A stretch of DNA of 64,000 nt, taken from Chondrus crispus. Its lineage: Eukaryota; Rhodophyta; Florideophyceae; Gigartinales; Gigartinaceae. The stretch lies in the NCBI RefSeq assembly GCF_000350225.1, contig NW_005178995.1, positions 175,019 through 239,018 on the forward strand, read 5' to 3'. The stretch's first letter is position 1; each line of letters opens with the position of its first letter. Shown one piece after another: positions 1-9,984 of this stretch. A program made the translations under genes and the position numbers. The notes under the pieces are model-generated. The model had not been told where the DNA came from. It saw only the letters and a list, made by a program, of their open reading frames with translations, and did not search any database.

Positions 1-9
1 AAACGCTGT

Positions 10-992
10 CTACTGGCCAACTTTTTTGCTTAACGCGACGCGCCACATAATGTAATTCGACGTGGCCTGCGTCAGCGCGGAAGCTGTGACTTTTCCTGTT
101 TGTCGCCATACGAACCCACACGCAACACCGGTGACACAGGCGGAGGCCATGTATCGAACGTTTGGCGGGTCATATCCAAGTTTTGATTTCCCTAAGTGTG
201 CAATGCCGAAGGCACCAGACGCGATGAGTAGTGCAGATATGGACCCGTGGCCTAGGCGTTGCTCCAACATATTCTGAATCATACCCCTAAATATAAGCTC
301 CTCGGTAACGCCGTTCATGAATATGCCTAGGAAAGTGGCGGCTTCTTTGGCCGCGTCTAAACGAGGTGGCGTCTTGACGTCAGCAAACCGGGTTAGGGCG
401 GCAAGTGGAACGGTGATGAGATCAGAGGCAGCACCCACAGCTAGCGCTATCAGCACATCGACTGGGGTTACCTTGAAAGTGTAGCCCAAGTCACGAGCGT
501 GGGCCAGCTTTGAAAAGGGCGTAGAATTGTGAAGCATTTCACGACTGTCAAAGCTGCGGTGAACAAGCCCCAGGCTGTAACCTTTCCAGTCGGTGATATG
601 TCCGATGACAACAGCTTAAATTCCAGTGGAAGCCAGATGCAAAGAACGGTAATCAGGTCGGCCATTTCGGAGCGAAGCGATGAGTGGTCGTCTGGCTTTG
701 TGAGCTGAAGCAGTGACGGGATGAGGATATACGCTATGTAAATTGCCAATATAGGGACTGCGCGGCGGCGACCGTCCATGATGTTGGCTGCACCGGCGAG
801 GCACACTGGAACCAAAACTAATAGCACCGTCCAAGCTGCTTGCCATCCATGTCCAAATTCGTTGACAAATGTCGAAGAAGAGTAAGCCAGGAATAAAAGA
901 GTCCAGCACATCGAGGCTGAGGACTCCAAAGTATGGGCTCGGCCGCCTGGTTCTGGCATTTTTGGAAAGCCGCGGTCAGTCATTGGCTCCAT
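10..992 (-). CDS. CPBP-family intramembrane protease (CAAX/Abi type), one frame break
   Basis: Two overlapping minus-strand reading frames (992-468 and 537-10) together give one protein of about 325 residues. The N-terminal part is rich in hydrophobic segments. The C-terminal part carries the CPBP signature: EELIFRG (Glu pair at 298-303) and then FGIAHL, matching the EExxxR and FxxxH motifs of this glutamate-protease family. The third conserved His region reads LTQATSN, so the usual His appears to be Gln. Family members are polytopic membrane proteins that cleave prenylated or other membrane substrates; the substrate here is unknown. The frame changes at an A run (513-516, TTTT on the coding strand), where one missing base explains the break; a tiny intron is less likely. 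Start chosen at the ATG at 992. The stop lies 10 bases inside the window edge. Confidence 0.78.
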
Positions 993-1645
993 GCTGAAGG
1001 ATAGAACGAAGATTCTACTCGAACAGTGAAGTGCAACACGGTTGAAGCTGTTTCAATTGTCTCTGCGGTAGCCGGAAAACGCTCTTGTAGAAAGCAGGGT
1101 TGCCTTGAGCACTTTGTCGTTGCTCGCTGCGATTTTTGCGTTTCTAAAAGGTTTACTAGGAAGGTACTCTTGCTAGGCCTTGCACGTGTTCGGGTGTGTG
1201 TGAACATCCGCACACGTTGCAGACTTACAGTGTATGCAGGCTAAGTAGGGGGGGTTTTCTCTGGGCAGAACGGACCGGTTGCAGGAGGGGGTCGCTCAAT
1301 TGTGCCTACTATAGTAGTGCTTCCCTCTATATAGTGCTATGGCTCGCCCTCTGGCACAGGTTATCATACGCTCACGTGTACCATCCGGCATGGTTCAGTA
1401 TTCAAAGGATGAAGTTATTTAGTTGTGTTATACAGGCTTTGGATGTTGTGTTATGCAGGCTTTGTTGTGTTTGTGTTACAAGTGTGCTTTGTCCCCAAAT
1501 ATATGTATTTGAGCCTCCTTTATATAGTGCCATCCCCCCAATAGTGCCATAGCTAGAGGTATGTCACGCTATAGCACTATATCGTAGGAGGCACTGTATA
1601 CGATTCCGTATCATAATCGGCCAATCATCATCCACCAGCTTCTCG
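993..1645. other. Intergenic DNA, no gene seen
   Basis: No ORF here resembles a protein. Two things stand out: a short direct repeat around 1428-1475 (GTGTTATACAGGCTTTG, then GTGTTATGCAGGCTTTG), and a weak inverted pair at 1513-1593 whose ends read CTCCT..ATATAGTGC and GCACTATAT..AGGAG, which could be a small hairpin repeat. Confidence 0.5.
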
Positions 1646-1770
1646 CACGTGTAAAACATTGCGTTTTGATCACCACGTGTAATACATTGCATTTTGGTCG
1701 CCACGTGTAAAACATTGCATATCGATCCACACGTGTAATACATTGCATTTGGGTCCACACGTGTGATGTG
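1646..1770. repeat. 28-bp tandem repeat, four units plus a partial
   Basis: CACGT anchors fall at 1646, 1674, 1702, 1730 and 1758, exactly 28 bp apart. Each unit holds ACGTGTAAtACATTGC followed by a more variable 10-base tail. The array ends three bases before a hairpin element. Confidence 0.85.
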
Positions 1771-1772
1771 TT

Positions 1773-1910
1773 TGTCGCGCGACAAGATCTACAAAAGCTG
1801 TATGGGTGGCTACCCATACTAGAATCAACCTCTAAAAAATTAACAAAAATTAATCTAGTTCCAGTATGGCTGGCCAGCCATACAGCTTTTGTAAATCTTG
1901 TCGCGCGACA
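1773..1910. mobile_element. Hairpin MITE-like element, about 138 bp
   Basis: Both ends carry the self-complementary 12-mer TGTCGCGCGACA (1773-1784 and 1899-1910). The inverted similarity continues inward for about 50 bp with few mismatches, through AAGATcTACAAAAGCTGTATGG. Only about 40 bp of loop remains. No coding capacity and no clear target duplication. It is best described as a foldback or MITE-type repeat; its autonomous partner is unknown. Confidence 0.75.
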
Positions 1911-2107
1911 GCCATTACATGTCATTCCAAAGAAACTTGTCTGCGCATGCAGGCCTGCGCGGTATACCCTTCCCTAAAAGCATTATTGGGTAAAAAAGGC
2001 TAATTTGATGATTCAGTTCTCGTTGCTGCCAGTGCGGGCAATGGGTGCAGTCTTTCATCCCTGGACTTCAGGGAAACGCTCCGGGGCCTACGCGTTCACC
2101 TCTTCTA

Positions 2108-2325
2108 CAGTTTCCCGCAATGTTACCTCCGTACCTCTCCCCGTCCCGCCAAACAAAAATAGCCGGCACACAACACCTTTAAAGGCCAAACAGTAGTATT
2201 AGATCCACGATCAAACACTTTCTCGTCATGTTCACCAAACAGGCCTCCAGTTTCCCGAAATGTTACCTCCTCGCTTCTCCCCGTCCCGCCAAAAAAATGG
2301 CGGGTACACAGCACCGTTAAAGGCC
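2108..2325. repeat. Direct repeat pair, about 79 bp, 140 bp apart
   Basis: 2108-2187 and 2248-2325 share CAGTTTCCCG.AATGTTACCTCC at the start, CTCCCCGTCCCGCCAAA in the middle and TTAAAGGCC at the end, with scattered substitutions. The second copy runs into the start of the transposase remnant. Confidence 0.75.
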
Positions 2326-2329
2326 TGCT

Positions 2330-2904
2330 CCCGGGATTGGCCTCCAGTAACGGACAATTCACGCCCCCTGCGATGTCGATTGGACTGCGTCGTCAGGCAG
2401 CGCGCGCCAAGCAAGGGACAGACGGGACGCAAGGGCCAAAGACAAACGGCAGACAGCGGTAAATTTATTGAAGATGAAAAAAAGGTTGCCGATGTGGTTC
2501 GCCTCACAGTCGACTGTGAGGCGAACCACACTGATGATCATCAGTCGTGGGACAGCAGACCGATTACAAAATGTCTCAAGACCAAGGACGACGACAAACT
2601 GTCCCGCCTTCTTGACCCAGCCAACAACCGTCCCGGAGCCCCCCGTGTCGTCAAAGCGGACGAGGACAAAATCATTAAGCAACGCATTAAATACACTGCC
2701 TCCCGGAGATTTGCAATTAACAATTATACATTGCGAGCTATCATGGCTCGCATTGCCAATGATGGTCGACGCGGTTTTCAGACGAAGGACAACATGCCCT
2801 CCCCGGACGTTATTCGTACCTGGAGAACCCGAAACAGGGATATCACGTTTCCAACAGCCGATCCCACGAATCTTCTAATCCTAGTTACTCCCCGACTCCT
2901 CTAA
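2330..2904 (+). pseudogene. N-terminal remnant of a pogo/CENP-B-type DDE transposase
   Basis: The open frame runs 2260-2904, but only the part from about 2610 to 2850 looks like protein. It reads as the helix-turn-helix half of a Tc1-mariner superfamily (pogo/CENP-B type) transposase: a GAP/GRP-like turn before an acidic stretch (KADEDKIIKQRIKY), a helical segment (YTLRAIMARIAND), then a short motif ending RTWRTRNRDITF, which matches the family's W..rF..Rh..l ending. The DDE catalytic domain is absent; after 2870 the sequence is unrelated. No promoter or terminal repeat was found. It is a truncated relic. Confidence 0.55.
2493..2530. repeat. Perfect 38-bp palindrome
   Basis: Arms TGTGGTTCGCCTCACAG and CTGTGAGGCGAACCACA flank TCGA with no mismatch. 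It lies inside the transposase-like ORF and keeps it open. Confidence 0.95.
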
Positions 2905-2964
2905 ATCTCCGAAGCACTGCGAATCCCTAAAGTACAAAAACCATCCTACTCCTTACTCCTGAAT

Positions 2965-3195
2965 CCCCTGCCGGCCTGTGATCAGTGGCCTCTGATCACA
3001 GCTCCCCACTGATCACCGGTCCTAACTCTCAAAATTTGCGCCCCAATTTGCAAATTTTATACAGCAATGACGATGTCGGACGACACCCCCTGCCGGCCTG
3101 TGATCGGTGGCCACTGATCACAGCTCCCCACTGATCACCGGTCCTAACTCTCAAAATTTGCACCCAAATTTTGCAAATTTTACACAGCAATGACG
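2965..3195. repeat. Two tandem copies of a 122-bp unit
   Basis: 2965-3075 and 3087-3195 match closely. Each begins CCCCTGCCGGCCTGTGATC and holds TGATCACAGCTCCCCACTGA, CGGTCCTAACTCTCAAAATT and a short palindromic AAATTTGCAAATTT. The remaining DNA up to 3511 shows nothing recognisable. Confidence 0.85.
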
Positions 3196-3511
3196 GTGCA
3201 CCGGTTGACAAGGAGAGTGGGTGTATGGTGAGGGAAACGAAAAAGTTAAGGATCAGACTGGCTGCGGGAACTAGAGAGGTGTAAGGACACGGACTTCGAA
3301 AGGCGGGGATACATAACGAGCCCCCTTGCAACAAGCCCACAAAGGTAGCAGACCTGAATTTTGTTTGCAATAACGATACAGTTTATATGTCGCAACTACG
3401 GATATAGAGGCCGGCGCAGAGCTTATAGTCAGTGCATAAAAGTATGCAGAGCTGTGTGGTAGTACTAAAAACTGTTGAATAAAGACCAGAGTTCTTGTTC
3501 CGCACATATAC

Positions 3512-6500
3512 TTATGCCTGACGTGGCGGATACCCTTCCTTTCGCCCCCACACTTGATAAATTCCACCGTCTGGGAGACTCCTGTGTTGTACTGCTGAGT
3601 TTGATGTGCATATGAGACACATATGGTCGTCGCTTTCGGCGCTGTCCTGCTCGCAGTAGTGCATAACTAATGCCTTTCGAACGTAGCTTCCAAGCTCAAC
3701 CAGCGCTCTTCTTTCGTTTCGTTGTTGTATCATCACCCCGTATCCATCTTCTTCAGCTTCGCACTCCTTCACTGCGCAATATCGTGTTGTTTCTTGACTT
3801 TCTTTCTCACGAGCGTCCAGAATCCGGACTTGAACCACGGCTAGCACCATCCAGAACCTTCTGTCTTCATCATGCTCAGAATCATTGTTCTCATGAAGAG
3901 TGAATGTGAGATCAGGATCTGCGGTCGAAACTACAGAAGAATGCAAGGCTTGAATCACGCTCCCATAAGATATAGTGGCCAAAACAGATGTCTGGTCTCT
4001 TTTTCGCCCGTCTGTTATTTTGCACCACTTGGCAGTTCCATATATCTGTACGGTTACGGAATTTCCATGGTCCGGCCGGCCACTTCTAAGACGTAGCTTT
4101 TGTTTCCATAAATGCTCTAAAAACTCCCTTGCTTTCAACAGAAATGCAAGGTCAGTTGATTGGAACATTTCCGAATGTTGACCTCCGTCTGCAGTGTTTC
4201 CGAGGTTCATAATTACTGAATTGTCTACGCGCCAGTCCTTCCTACTAAGAGACGACGATAAGAGTCCTTTCCGATGTAATCGAAGGTTCTGCAGAACAGG
4301 AGTTGGGAAGCAGTCCTGAAGCTTTTGTAGAAATCTTCCCGCATCCTGAAGCCCAGAACTGTCGTAGCCCAAGAGATTTAAAACCGACTTCGCTGTCTCA
4401 AAGCTCCAGCCGTTTTCACTAGTGTCAATGCCTTCAGTTTCAATTGCCAGACGAGTCTTCCAGTCGTTGGCAAGACGATGTTCCAGAGCCTGTAATTGTG
4501 AGTTTTTCATATTGGATTGAGCTACCCCCCTCTTCAATGGCTGATGAGCGCTTTCAAACAACAACTCTTGTACATGTCTTACACTACCGAACAGTGGCAA
4601 TGTATGTGTGAAGAACTCCAACAATCTGTGAAGGTTTGGTTTGTCCAAATGAGTGGAGGCAAAGCTGTTTGTGCGACACAGCTTATCTACTCGAGATAGG
4701 TAACGAAGTGCCATATTACGAATCTCCAGAAGTCTCTTGGTTCCTCCTTCTTCATTGTGTGTGTCTAATGACCTCTCACCATCTATCCTTGAGTCCGGAA
4801 AGTATTGCGTTCTGCTCACGAGAGAGGAAAACAGGTCGAGGAGGTCGAGAGCTTCATCGATAGTAGCACAGTTTCCGCTCTCTCTCTCGCCTGTGATTTT
4901 GTTCACGTACCAAGCACTCTTCATCGCCCGTGGTGCTATCAAGAGCAGGCAGTACATAGACGATATCGTCATTGAATGTAGCACATGCTTGTCATGGTTG
5001 ATTAGGCTCTCCTGATATATGAGATAGCCATCCTTCAAAGCCATCTTGGCAATTGCCTCGGCATCTTTGCGTACATCTTTTGGTAGCAGTGTTATACAGA
5101 GATTCATGATGTCGCGACCAATCCCGAGGAAAAGATGATCGGGAGCCACAACGCATGAGCGATACGAATCGAAAACAGAAGGAACAACCGGTTTGCTACT
5201 GCCGAGTACACGAGGCACACGAGCGCGAACTTGTCGCAGTTTCTCAGAGAGTTGATGAAGTGCCTGCAAACTTGTCTCAAACGTATCTGCGTCATCCATT
5301 CCGAGGGCTTTCAACTCTTCCCTGGATAACTTGGATCTCCTCAATGCAGTAGCCCGGTTCTCATCTCTCGCGAAAGATGGATGGTCGGAATGGATGCGGG
5401 TTGTGTAACAATACTTGCTTCCTTGAAATCCAGACTTGTCGTACCTACCATAGCTGCATAAGTGACATGGAACATTGGAGCAGTGCCCTAGTAGGTCCAA
5501 AGTGTGGGACACTGCAGGATAGTCTCCAACGTACCCGACGACATCGAGAAAAAGAACAACCTTCTCTCCTTTTGCAGTGGTCATCTCAAATCCCTTTTCT
5601 GTCCCCTCAATGATATCATCAATAACTGCCGCCAGTACCTCGTTTGTAGATACCCCTGGAGGAGTTAGCCCGATAGGTCTGATGGCTCCTGCTCCATTGC
5701 GGTTCTCCGGAGCCATACCTATTGGCAGCATGTATACACCACCCATGCTTCCTTTCTTTCCAATGTACGGCGTAAATCCATCAGAGTACAGAAACATTCT
5801 ATACACAACGTACTTTCTTCCATCTTCCAAACGTCCACTGCTTTCCGCATCGACGCGATGACCCTTGTTCATTGGATTATTATCGGCAGATACTCGTTTC
5901 ACTACGGTTTTGTCAAACATCTGGTTGTAAACGCCCCTATTCGTTCCGGTGAGATTCGAAACATTTCTTTCAGAAGATACAACCAAGCTGGTGGCGTAGT
6001 CGTCATCACAGTTCTGTCTTCTCCACATCCTATACACAAGGAAGGGTGTTTGCGTTGGTTCTTCCGAATCTTCGGCGTCTGGCTGTCCTGGGAGTGCAAG
6101 TTCGACGACCATGTCACTGGGAAGGAATGCCCGAGATTCTGGTCTCTTCGTCTTCATCGTTTTGGTACGCTTTGATTTGGACTCCGCCTGCGGTTCTGTC
6201 CAGTTTGGCTCATCGTAAACAAAGAAGGAAGATACAACTGCATGAAATCTCATGTTCGTTGAGGACGTTACTGCAAACTGGGCTTGCATCAATCTGCCCT
6301 TCACCGCGTCACTTGTTTCGACCGTAATGTTAAGAAGGAGCCCTTTTCGCAGCTTCACTGTCACACCATCTTCGGTTGGAATCCGATAAACAGATAGACT
6401 GCCAGCCCTATCCTTGATTATTGGAGTGTCCTCAATATCCGAGAACCTCGGTATCTCGATTGACGGATCCATATCATGCCGTCTTCCTTGCACCATCTCC

Positions 6501-7345
6501 CGCAATTTTGCTGTCGAAAAGTCAAGTTTTGCCCAGTTGCTCGGTCTTACAATCATGGTTGGAGCGCTGTCCTGTGAGGTATACTTTCCAACGCCAGCCT
6601 TCGACCCAGACTTCGACAAATCCACAGTAAACATTTCTACATGACAAGGAACGAAGAAGTTGGATTTCGCAAATGGACGAACACGTCTCTTCAGAGTAGA
6701 TGTACTTGGCAGTTTGAGAGTGAGCTGCCTTTCATTCGGTCTCCAGTTCCTAAAGTTGGCAAGTGTCTGATACGCAGTCTCGCTGAGACGCGTGCTCCCA
6801 GTTGCTGTTATCAGTGATGCAATATTTGTCCAGGTCAATCGAATTCCACCAGAAGCGCTTTCGAACATGCTGTCTATCAGCTCCTCAGACTCCTCAGCTT
6901 CGTAGGCATTGTCCTGCTCAACGCTCAATCCAATGTCTAATCCAGAAATTCCTTCGCTTTCTTCACAACGGATCGTGTTATTTCGTTCGGGGTGAGGACT
7001 TGATGGAAGTGCCTCCACACCGTCATGCATGACGCCTTGGTATTCTTGGAGGTCGCTTAAAAGCCCGTCTTTCAAAAGGGATGCGTAGGATTCTGACTGA
7101 CCGTCTAGTAACATGAACCCATCTCCTGGACGTTTAGCTGGCTTTGTAGACAGTTGCCTACATGGCCTTGCTCTTTTTCGATTTCTTTCAAGCTGAGGTT
7201 CAGAAGAAGATGGTGCGTGCCCATCCGAAGTAGTCCCTTGTGATGCAACATCTTCGGAACGCTTTGCATAAGGTCCGCGTTTTTTAAGAACCCAACGACT
7301 GTTGCTTTGACGCCCCATCTGTGACAGTTTCGACCAGGTCCGCAA
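3512..7345 (-). CDS. CACTA/Plavaka-like (CMC superfamily) transposase
   Basis: A single open frame of 1277 codons. After a basic N-terminus (first ATG at 7345; an ATG ten codons in is an equally good start), the central region has the layout of TNP2/Plavaka-type transposases. A first Asp sits in LYSDGFTPY (about residue 521). About 85 residues on comes LFLDVVGYVGDYPA, then a Cys-rich knuckle GHCSNVPCHLCSYG (about residue 623); this GD.PA..H..GH....C..C arrangement is typical of the group. I could not place the third catalytic acid. The C-terminus (QDSAESDDHMCLICTSNS) is acidic and has a CxxC. Terminal repeats starting CACTA were looked for in the flanks and not found, so element borders are unknown. 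No frameshift or stop interrupts the ORF, unusual in this window. It could be an active or recently active element, or a captured gene. Confidence 0.6.
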   Translation of the reverse strand: MRTWSKLSQMGRQSNSRWVLKKRGPYAKRSEDVASQGTTSDGHAPSSSEPQLERNRKRARPCRQLSTKPAKRPGDGFMLLDGQSESYASLLKDGLLSDLQEYQGVMHDGVEALPSSPHPERNNTIRCEESEGISGLDIGLSVEQDNAYEAEESEELIDSMFESASGGIRLTWTNIASLITATGSTRLSETAYQTLANFRNWRPNERQLTLKLPSTSTLKRRVRPFAKSNFFVPCHVEMFTVDLSKSGSKAGVGKYTSQDSAPTMIVRPSNWAKLDFSTAKLREMVQGRRHDMDPSIEIPRFSDIEDTPIIKDRAGSLSVYRIPTEDGVTVKLRKGLLLNITVETSDAVKGRLMQAQFAVTSSTNMRFHAVVSSFFVYDEPNWTEPQAESKSKRTKTMKTKRPESRAFLPSDMVVELALPGQPDAEDSEEPTQTPFLVYRMWRRQNCDDDYATSLVVSSERNVSNLTGTNRGVYNQMFDKTVVKRVSADNNPMNKGHRVDAESSGRLEDGRKYVVYRMFLYSDGFTPYIGKKGSMGGVYMLPIGMAPENRNGAGAIRPIGLTPPGVSTNEVLAAVIDDIIEGTEKGFEMTTAKGEKVVLFLDVVGYVGDYPAVSHTLDLLGHCSNVPCHLCSYGRYDKSGFQGSKYCYTTRIHSDHPSFARDENRATALRRSKLSREELKALGMDDADTFETSLQALHQLSEKLRQVRARVPRVLGSSKPVVPSVFDSYRSCVVAPDHLFLGIGRDIMNLCITLLPKDVRKDAEAIAKMALKDGYLIYQESLINHDKHVLHSMTISSMYCLLLIAPRAMKSAWYVNKITGERESGNCATIDEALDLLDLFSSLVSRTQYFPDSRIDGERSLDTHNEEGGTKRLLEIRNMALRYLSRVDKLCRTNSFASTHLDKPNLHRLLEFFTHTLPLFGSVRHVQELLFESAHQPLKRGVAQSNMKNSQLQALEHRLANDWKTRLAIETEGIDTSENGWSFETAKSVLNLLGYDSSGLQDAGRFLQKLQDCFPTPVLQNLRLHRKGLLSSSLSRKDWRVDNSVIMNLGNTADGGQHSEMFQSTDLAFLLKAREFLEHLWKQKLRLRSGRPDHGNSVTVQIYGTAKWCKITDGRKRDQTSVLATISYGSVIQALHSSVVSTADPDLTFTLHENNDSEHDEDRRFWMVLAVVQVRILDAREKESQETTRYCAVKECEAEEDGYGVMIQQRNERRALVELGSYVRKALVMHYCEQDSAESDDHMCLICTSNSAVQHRSLPDGGIYQVWGRKEGYPPRQA

Positions 7346-7740
7346 CTAGAAGTGGGGCTGCAGTGAAGTTTGGCATGGACCTCGGCATTAACAAGATTTC
7401 AGCAAGCTTACTGCTCTACAGCCGAAAGAAGGTCTTTTGTTACATTTGGCGATGCATACGGTTGTGCCGTTAATATTAAAGCTTGGTTCAATGAATAGAA
7501 ACGGTAAAAAGGATATGCTCCTACTCGCATTTTGATGTGATGCCGCATGCAAAAGCTCAATGAATGGCTGTCGTTAAGGACAGCCATGCTATACCGAATT
7601 CGGTAATTTCAAATTGAGATTTCAGTACGACACGTGCCCATGAACAGTTTGAAATATCTAGCTACCGGTTTTTTCTGAACACTGCATATATATATGCAGC
7701 AATATAGTTCCAGGACCAGATCCAACTCTCTGCACGCGCG
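7346..7740. other. Flank of the transposase, nothing recognised
   Basis: This stretch upstream of the large transposase ORF presumably holds its promoter and possibly a terminal repeat. No inverted partner could be matched with the 3.0-3.5 kb side by eye. Confidence 0.4.
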
Positions 7741-8870
7741 TCGTCCGCAGTCTTGATCCACCATGCCTCCCGTTTTCTGACAGTTTCCTTTCTGCGAGTT
7801 GCGTGTTCGGTTGACATATCATCCACACAGTAAGTGAAGCTACTTCTCCCACAGTCTTGACCCACAACGCATCTGTTTCTCTAACAGTTTCCGTTCTGCG
7901 AGTTGCTTGTCTGTTTGAAATATCATCCGCAGTAAGTGACGCCACTTCTCCCACAGTTCTGACCCACCATGCATCCATTTTTCCAACAGTTTCCTTTCTG
8001 CGAGTTGCGTGTTTGGTTTAGATGTCATCCACAGTAAGTGACGCCACTTCTCCCATAGTTCTGACCCACCACGAATCCATTTTTCTAACAGTTTCCTATC
8101 TGCGAGTTGCGTGTTTGGTTGAGATATAATCCACAGTAAGTGACGCCACTTCTACCACAGTTCTGACCCACCACGCATCCATATTTTTAACAGGTTCCTT
8201 TCTGTGAGTTGCGTGTTTGGTTGAGATATAATCCACAGTAAGTGACGCCACTTCAACCACAGTCCTGACCCACCACGCATCCATTTTTCTAACAGTTTCC
8301 TTTCTGTGAGTTGCGTGTTTGGTTGAGATATAATCCACAGTAAGTGACGCCACTTCTACCACAGTCCTGACCCACCACGCATCCATTTTTCTAACAGTTT
8401 CCTTTCTGCGAGTTGCGTGTTTGGTTGAGATATCATCTGCAGTAAGTGACGCCACTTCTCCCATAGTCCTGACCCACCACGCTACCACAGTTCTGACCCA
8501 CCACGAATCCATTTTTTAACAGGTTCCTTTCTGTGAGTTGCGTGTTTGGTTGAGATATAATCCACAGTAAGTGACGCTACTTCTACCACAGTCCTGACCC
8601 ACCACGCATCCAATTTTCTAACAGTTTCCTTTCTGCGAGTTGCGTGTTTGGTTGAGATATCATCCACAGTAAGTGACGCCACTTCTACCACAGTCCTGAC
8701 CCACCACGCAACCATTTTTCTAACAGTTTCCTTTCTGCGAGTTGCGTGTTTGGTTGAGATATCATCCATAGTAAGTGACGCCACTTCTGCCACAGTCATG
8801 ACCCACCGCCCATCCCCGTTTCTGACAGTTTGCTTTCTGCCAATTGCGTGTTTGGTTGAAATCTCATGCG
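7741..8870 (-). repeat. 102-bp minisatellite, about 11 units; reads as a 34-residue repeat
   Basis: The anchor TTGCGTGTTTGGTT recurs at about 7801, 7905, 8007, 8109, 8211, 8313, 8415, 8540, 8642, 8744 and 8846. Spacing is 102 bp except one 104 and one 125 (a 23-bp partial duplication, CTACCACAGTTCTGACCCACC, near 8485). As 102 is 34 codons, the minus strand reads as a repeated peptide with the core VRTVVEVASLTVDYISTKHA followed by TRRKETVRKMDAWW. The frame stays open within 9009-8482, 8512-8096 and 7978-7658, but the 125-bp unit shifts it and other breaks follow. The plus strand is also open over several units. No known domain was recognised. It is either a decayed repeat-protein gene or a satellite with a codon-compatible period. 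Confidence 0.85.
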
Positions 8871-9555
8871 GAGACACGAGTGCGCTGTAGACGTTTGGTA
8901 AGTGAGCGCTTTCTCTAGGCCATGCCGTTGTGCGATTACCTACAAAGCTGTAACGTAAGTTCGCACATTCTCTAACACATTGAAAGTTTCGAAGAACTGT
9001 TCTGACCAAGCTTCACAGCGTTCCTTGTCTCACTGCAGGTCAACCCGCCCGTCTTCTAACTCAGGATCAGGTAAGCCATCAGTACACCCTCCTTGGTCTA
9101 TCAGAATTCCAATCCACCATCATGACGTACTGTGACCGTAACTGACCTCTCTTGTTATGTTTCTTGGCGTTGATTATTGTATTTAACAGAAGGGCAATGA
9201 ACCACTGCTGCGGTATTCCGGTATTTGGACGGGGTAGATGTAGTGTATGTAGCCGTAACAATACTCTTTGGTTGCTACAAATAAATGTGATGTGAACGCC
9301 GCTGGAACCGCTATCGGTTTCATCCTTCGGGTTGGGACCGTTTCTGGACCGGCGGGGTGATATCATCTTTGCAAGAAAGGTACTGGATTAACATTTCATT
9401 GACTGAGAGTAGGTCGGAGCATTACGTCTAGTGTTGCATTGGAGCTGCGAATGGAGACATATTTTCACTGCCCTGGAGCAGCAAAACATGGTCGTCGGTG
9501 GCTGCGCATATGCAGCGATGATCACCGTCTCATCATTGCATCAATGTAAAAGCGG
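8871..9555. other. Intergenic DNA between two minisatellites
   Basis: Short ORFs only (for example 9079-9366, minus); none resembles a known family. No terminal repeats or RNA genes noted. Confidence 0.4.
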
Positions 9556-9872
9556 TTGGCCCTGCGGGACCTGCCCGTGTACAGCGCCAGCCAGCCATCT
9601 ACCGCCGCAGGCCAGGCAGAGACGCTGTACCATAACTATGCTGCTTTTCAGCCAATGGCTTTTGGCACTGCGAGACTTACCCGTGTGCAGCGCCAGCCAG
9701 TCATCTCCCGCCACAGGCCGGGCAGAGACGCTGTGCAATAACTCTGCTGCTTTTCAGCCAATGGCGTTTGGCACTGCCAGACTTACCTGTGTGCAGCGCC
9801 AGCCAGTCATCTACCGCCACAGGCCAGGCAGAGACGCTGTGCCATAACTACTCCGATTTTCAGCCAATGGCG
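9556..9872. repeat. 106-bp tandem repeat, three copies
   Basis: GTGCAGCGCCAGCCAGtCAT recurs at 9579, 9685 and 9791 (period 106). Each unit also contains GGCAGAGACGCTGTgC and TTTTCAGCCAATGGC. The period is not a multiple of three, so the short plus-strand ORFs across it are accidental. Confidence 0.9.
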
Positions 9873-9984
9873 TTATTGGTAAAAAATGTGCAAAATCGCG
9901 ACATGAAATCAACAAGCGTTGCTACATTTATGACACATTTTTTGCTGGCCCGGACCAAAATATTTGCGCCGATTTTTTATTGCC

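Noticed and set aside
8648..8890. Plus-strand ORF across the 102-bp repeats
   Set aside because: It is open only because the period is a multiple of three; the minus strand is open over more units.
7741..9872. Regular repeats that could suggest a CRISPR array
   Set aside because: Units of 102 and 106 bp are contiguous with no unique spacers, and the context is eukaryotic.
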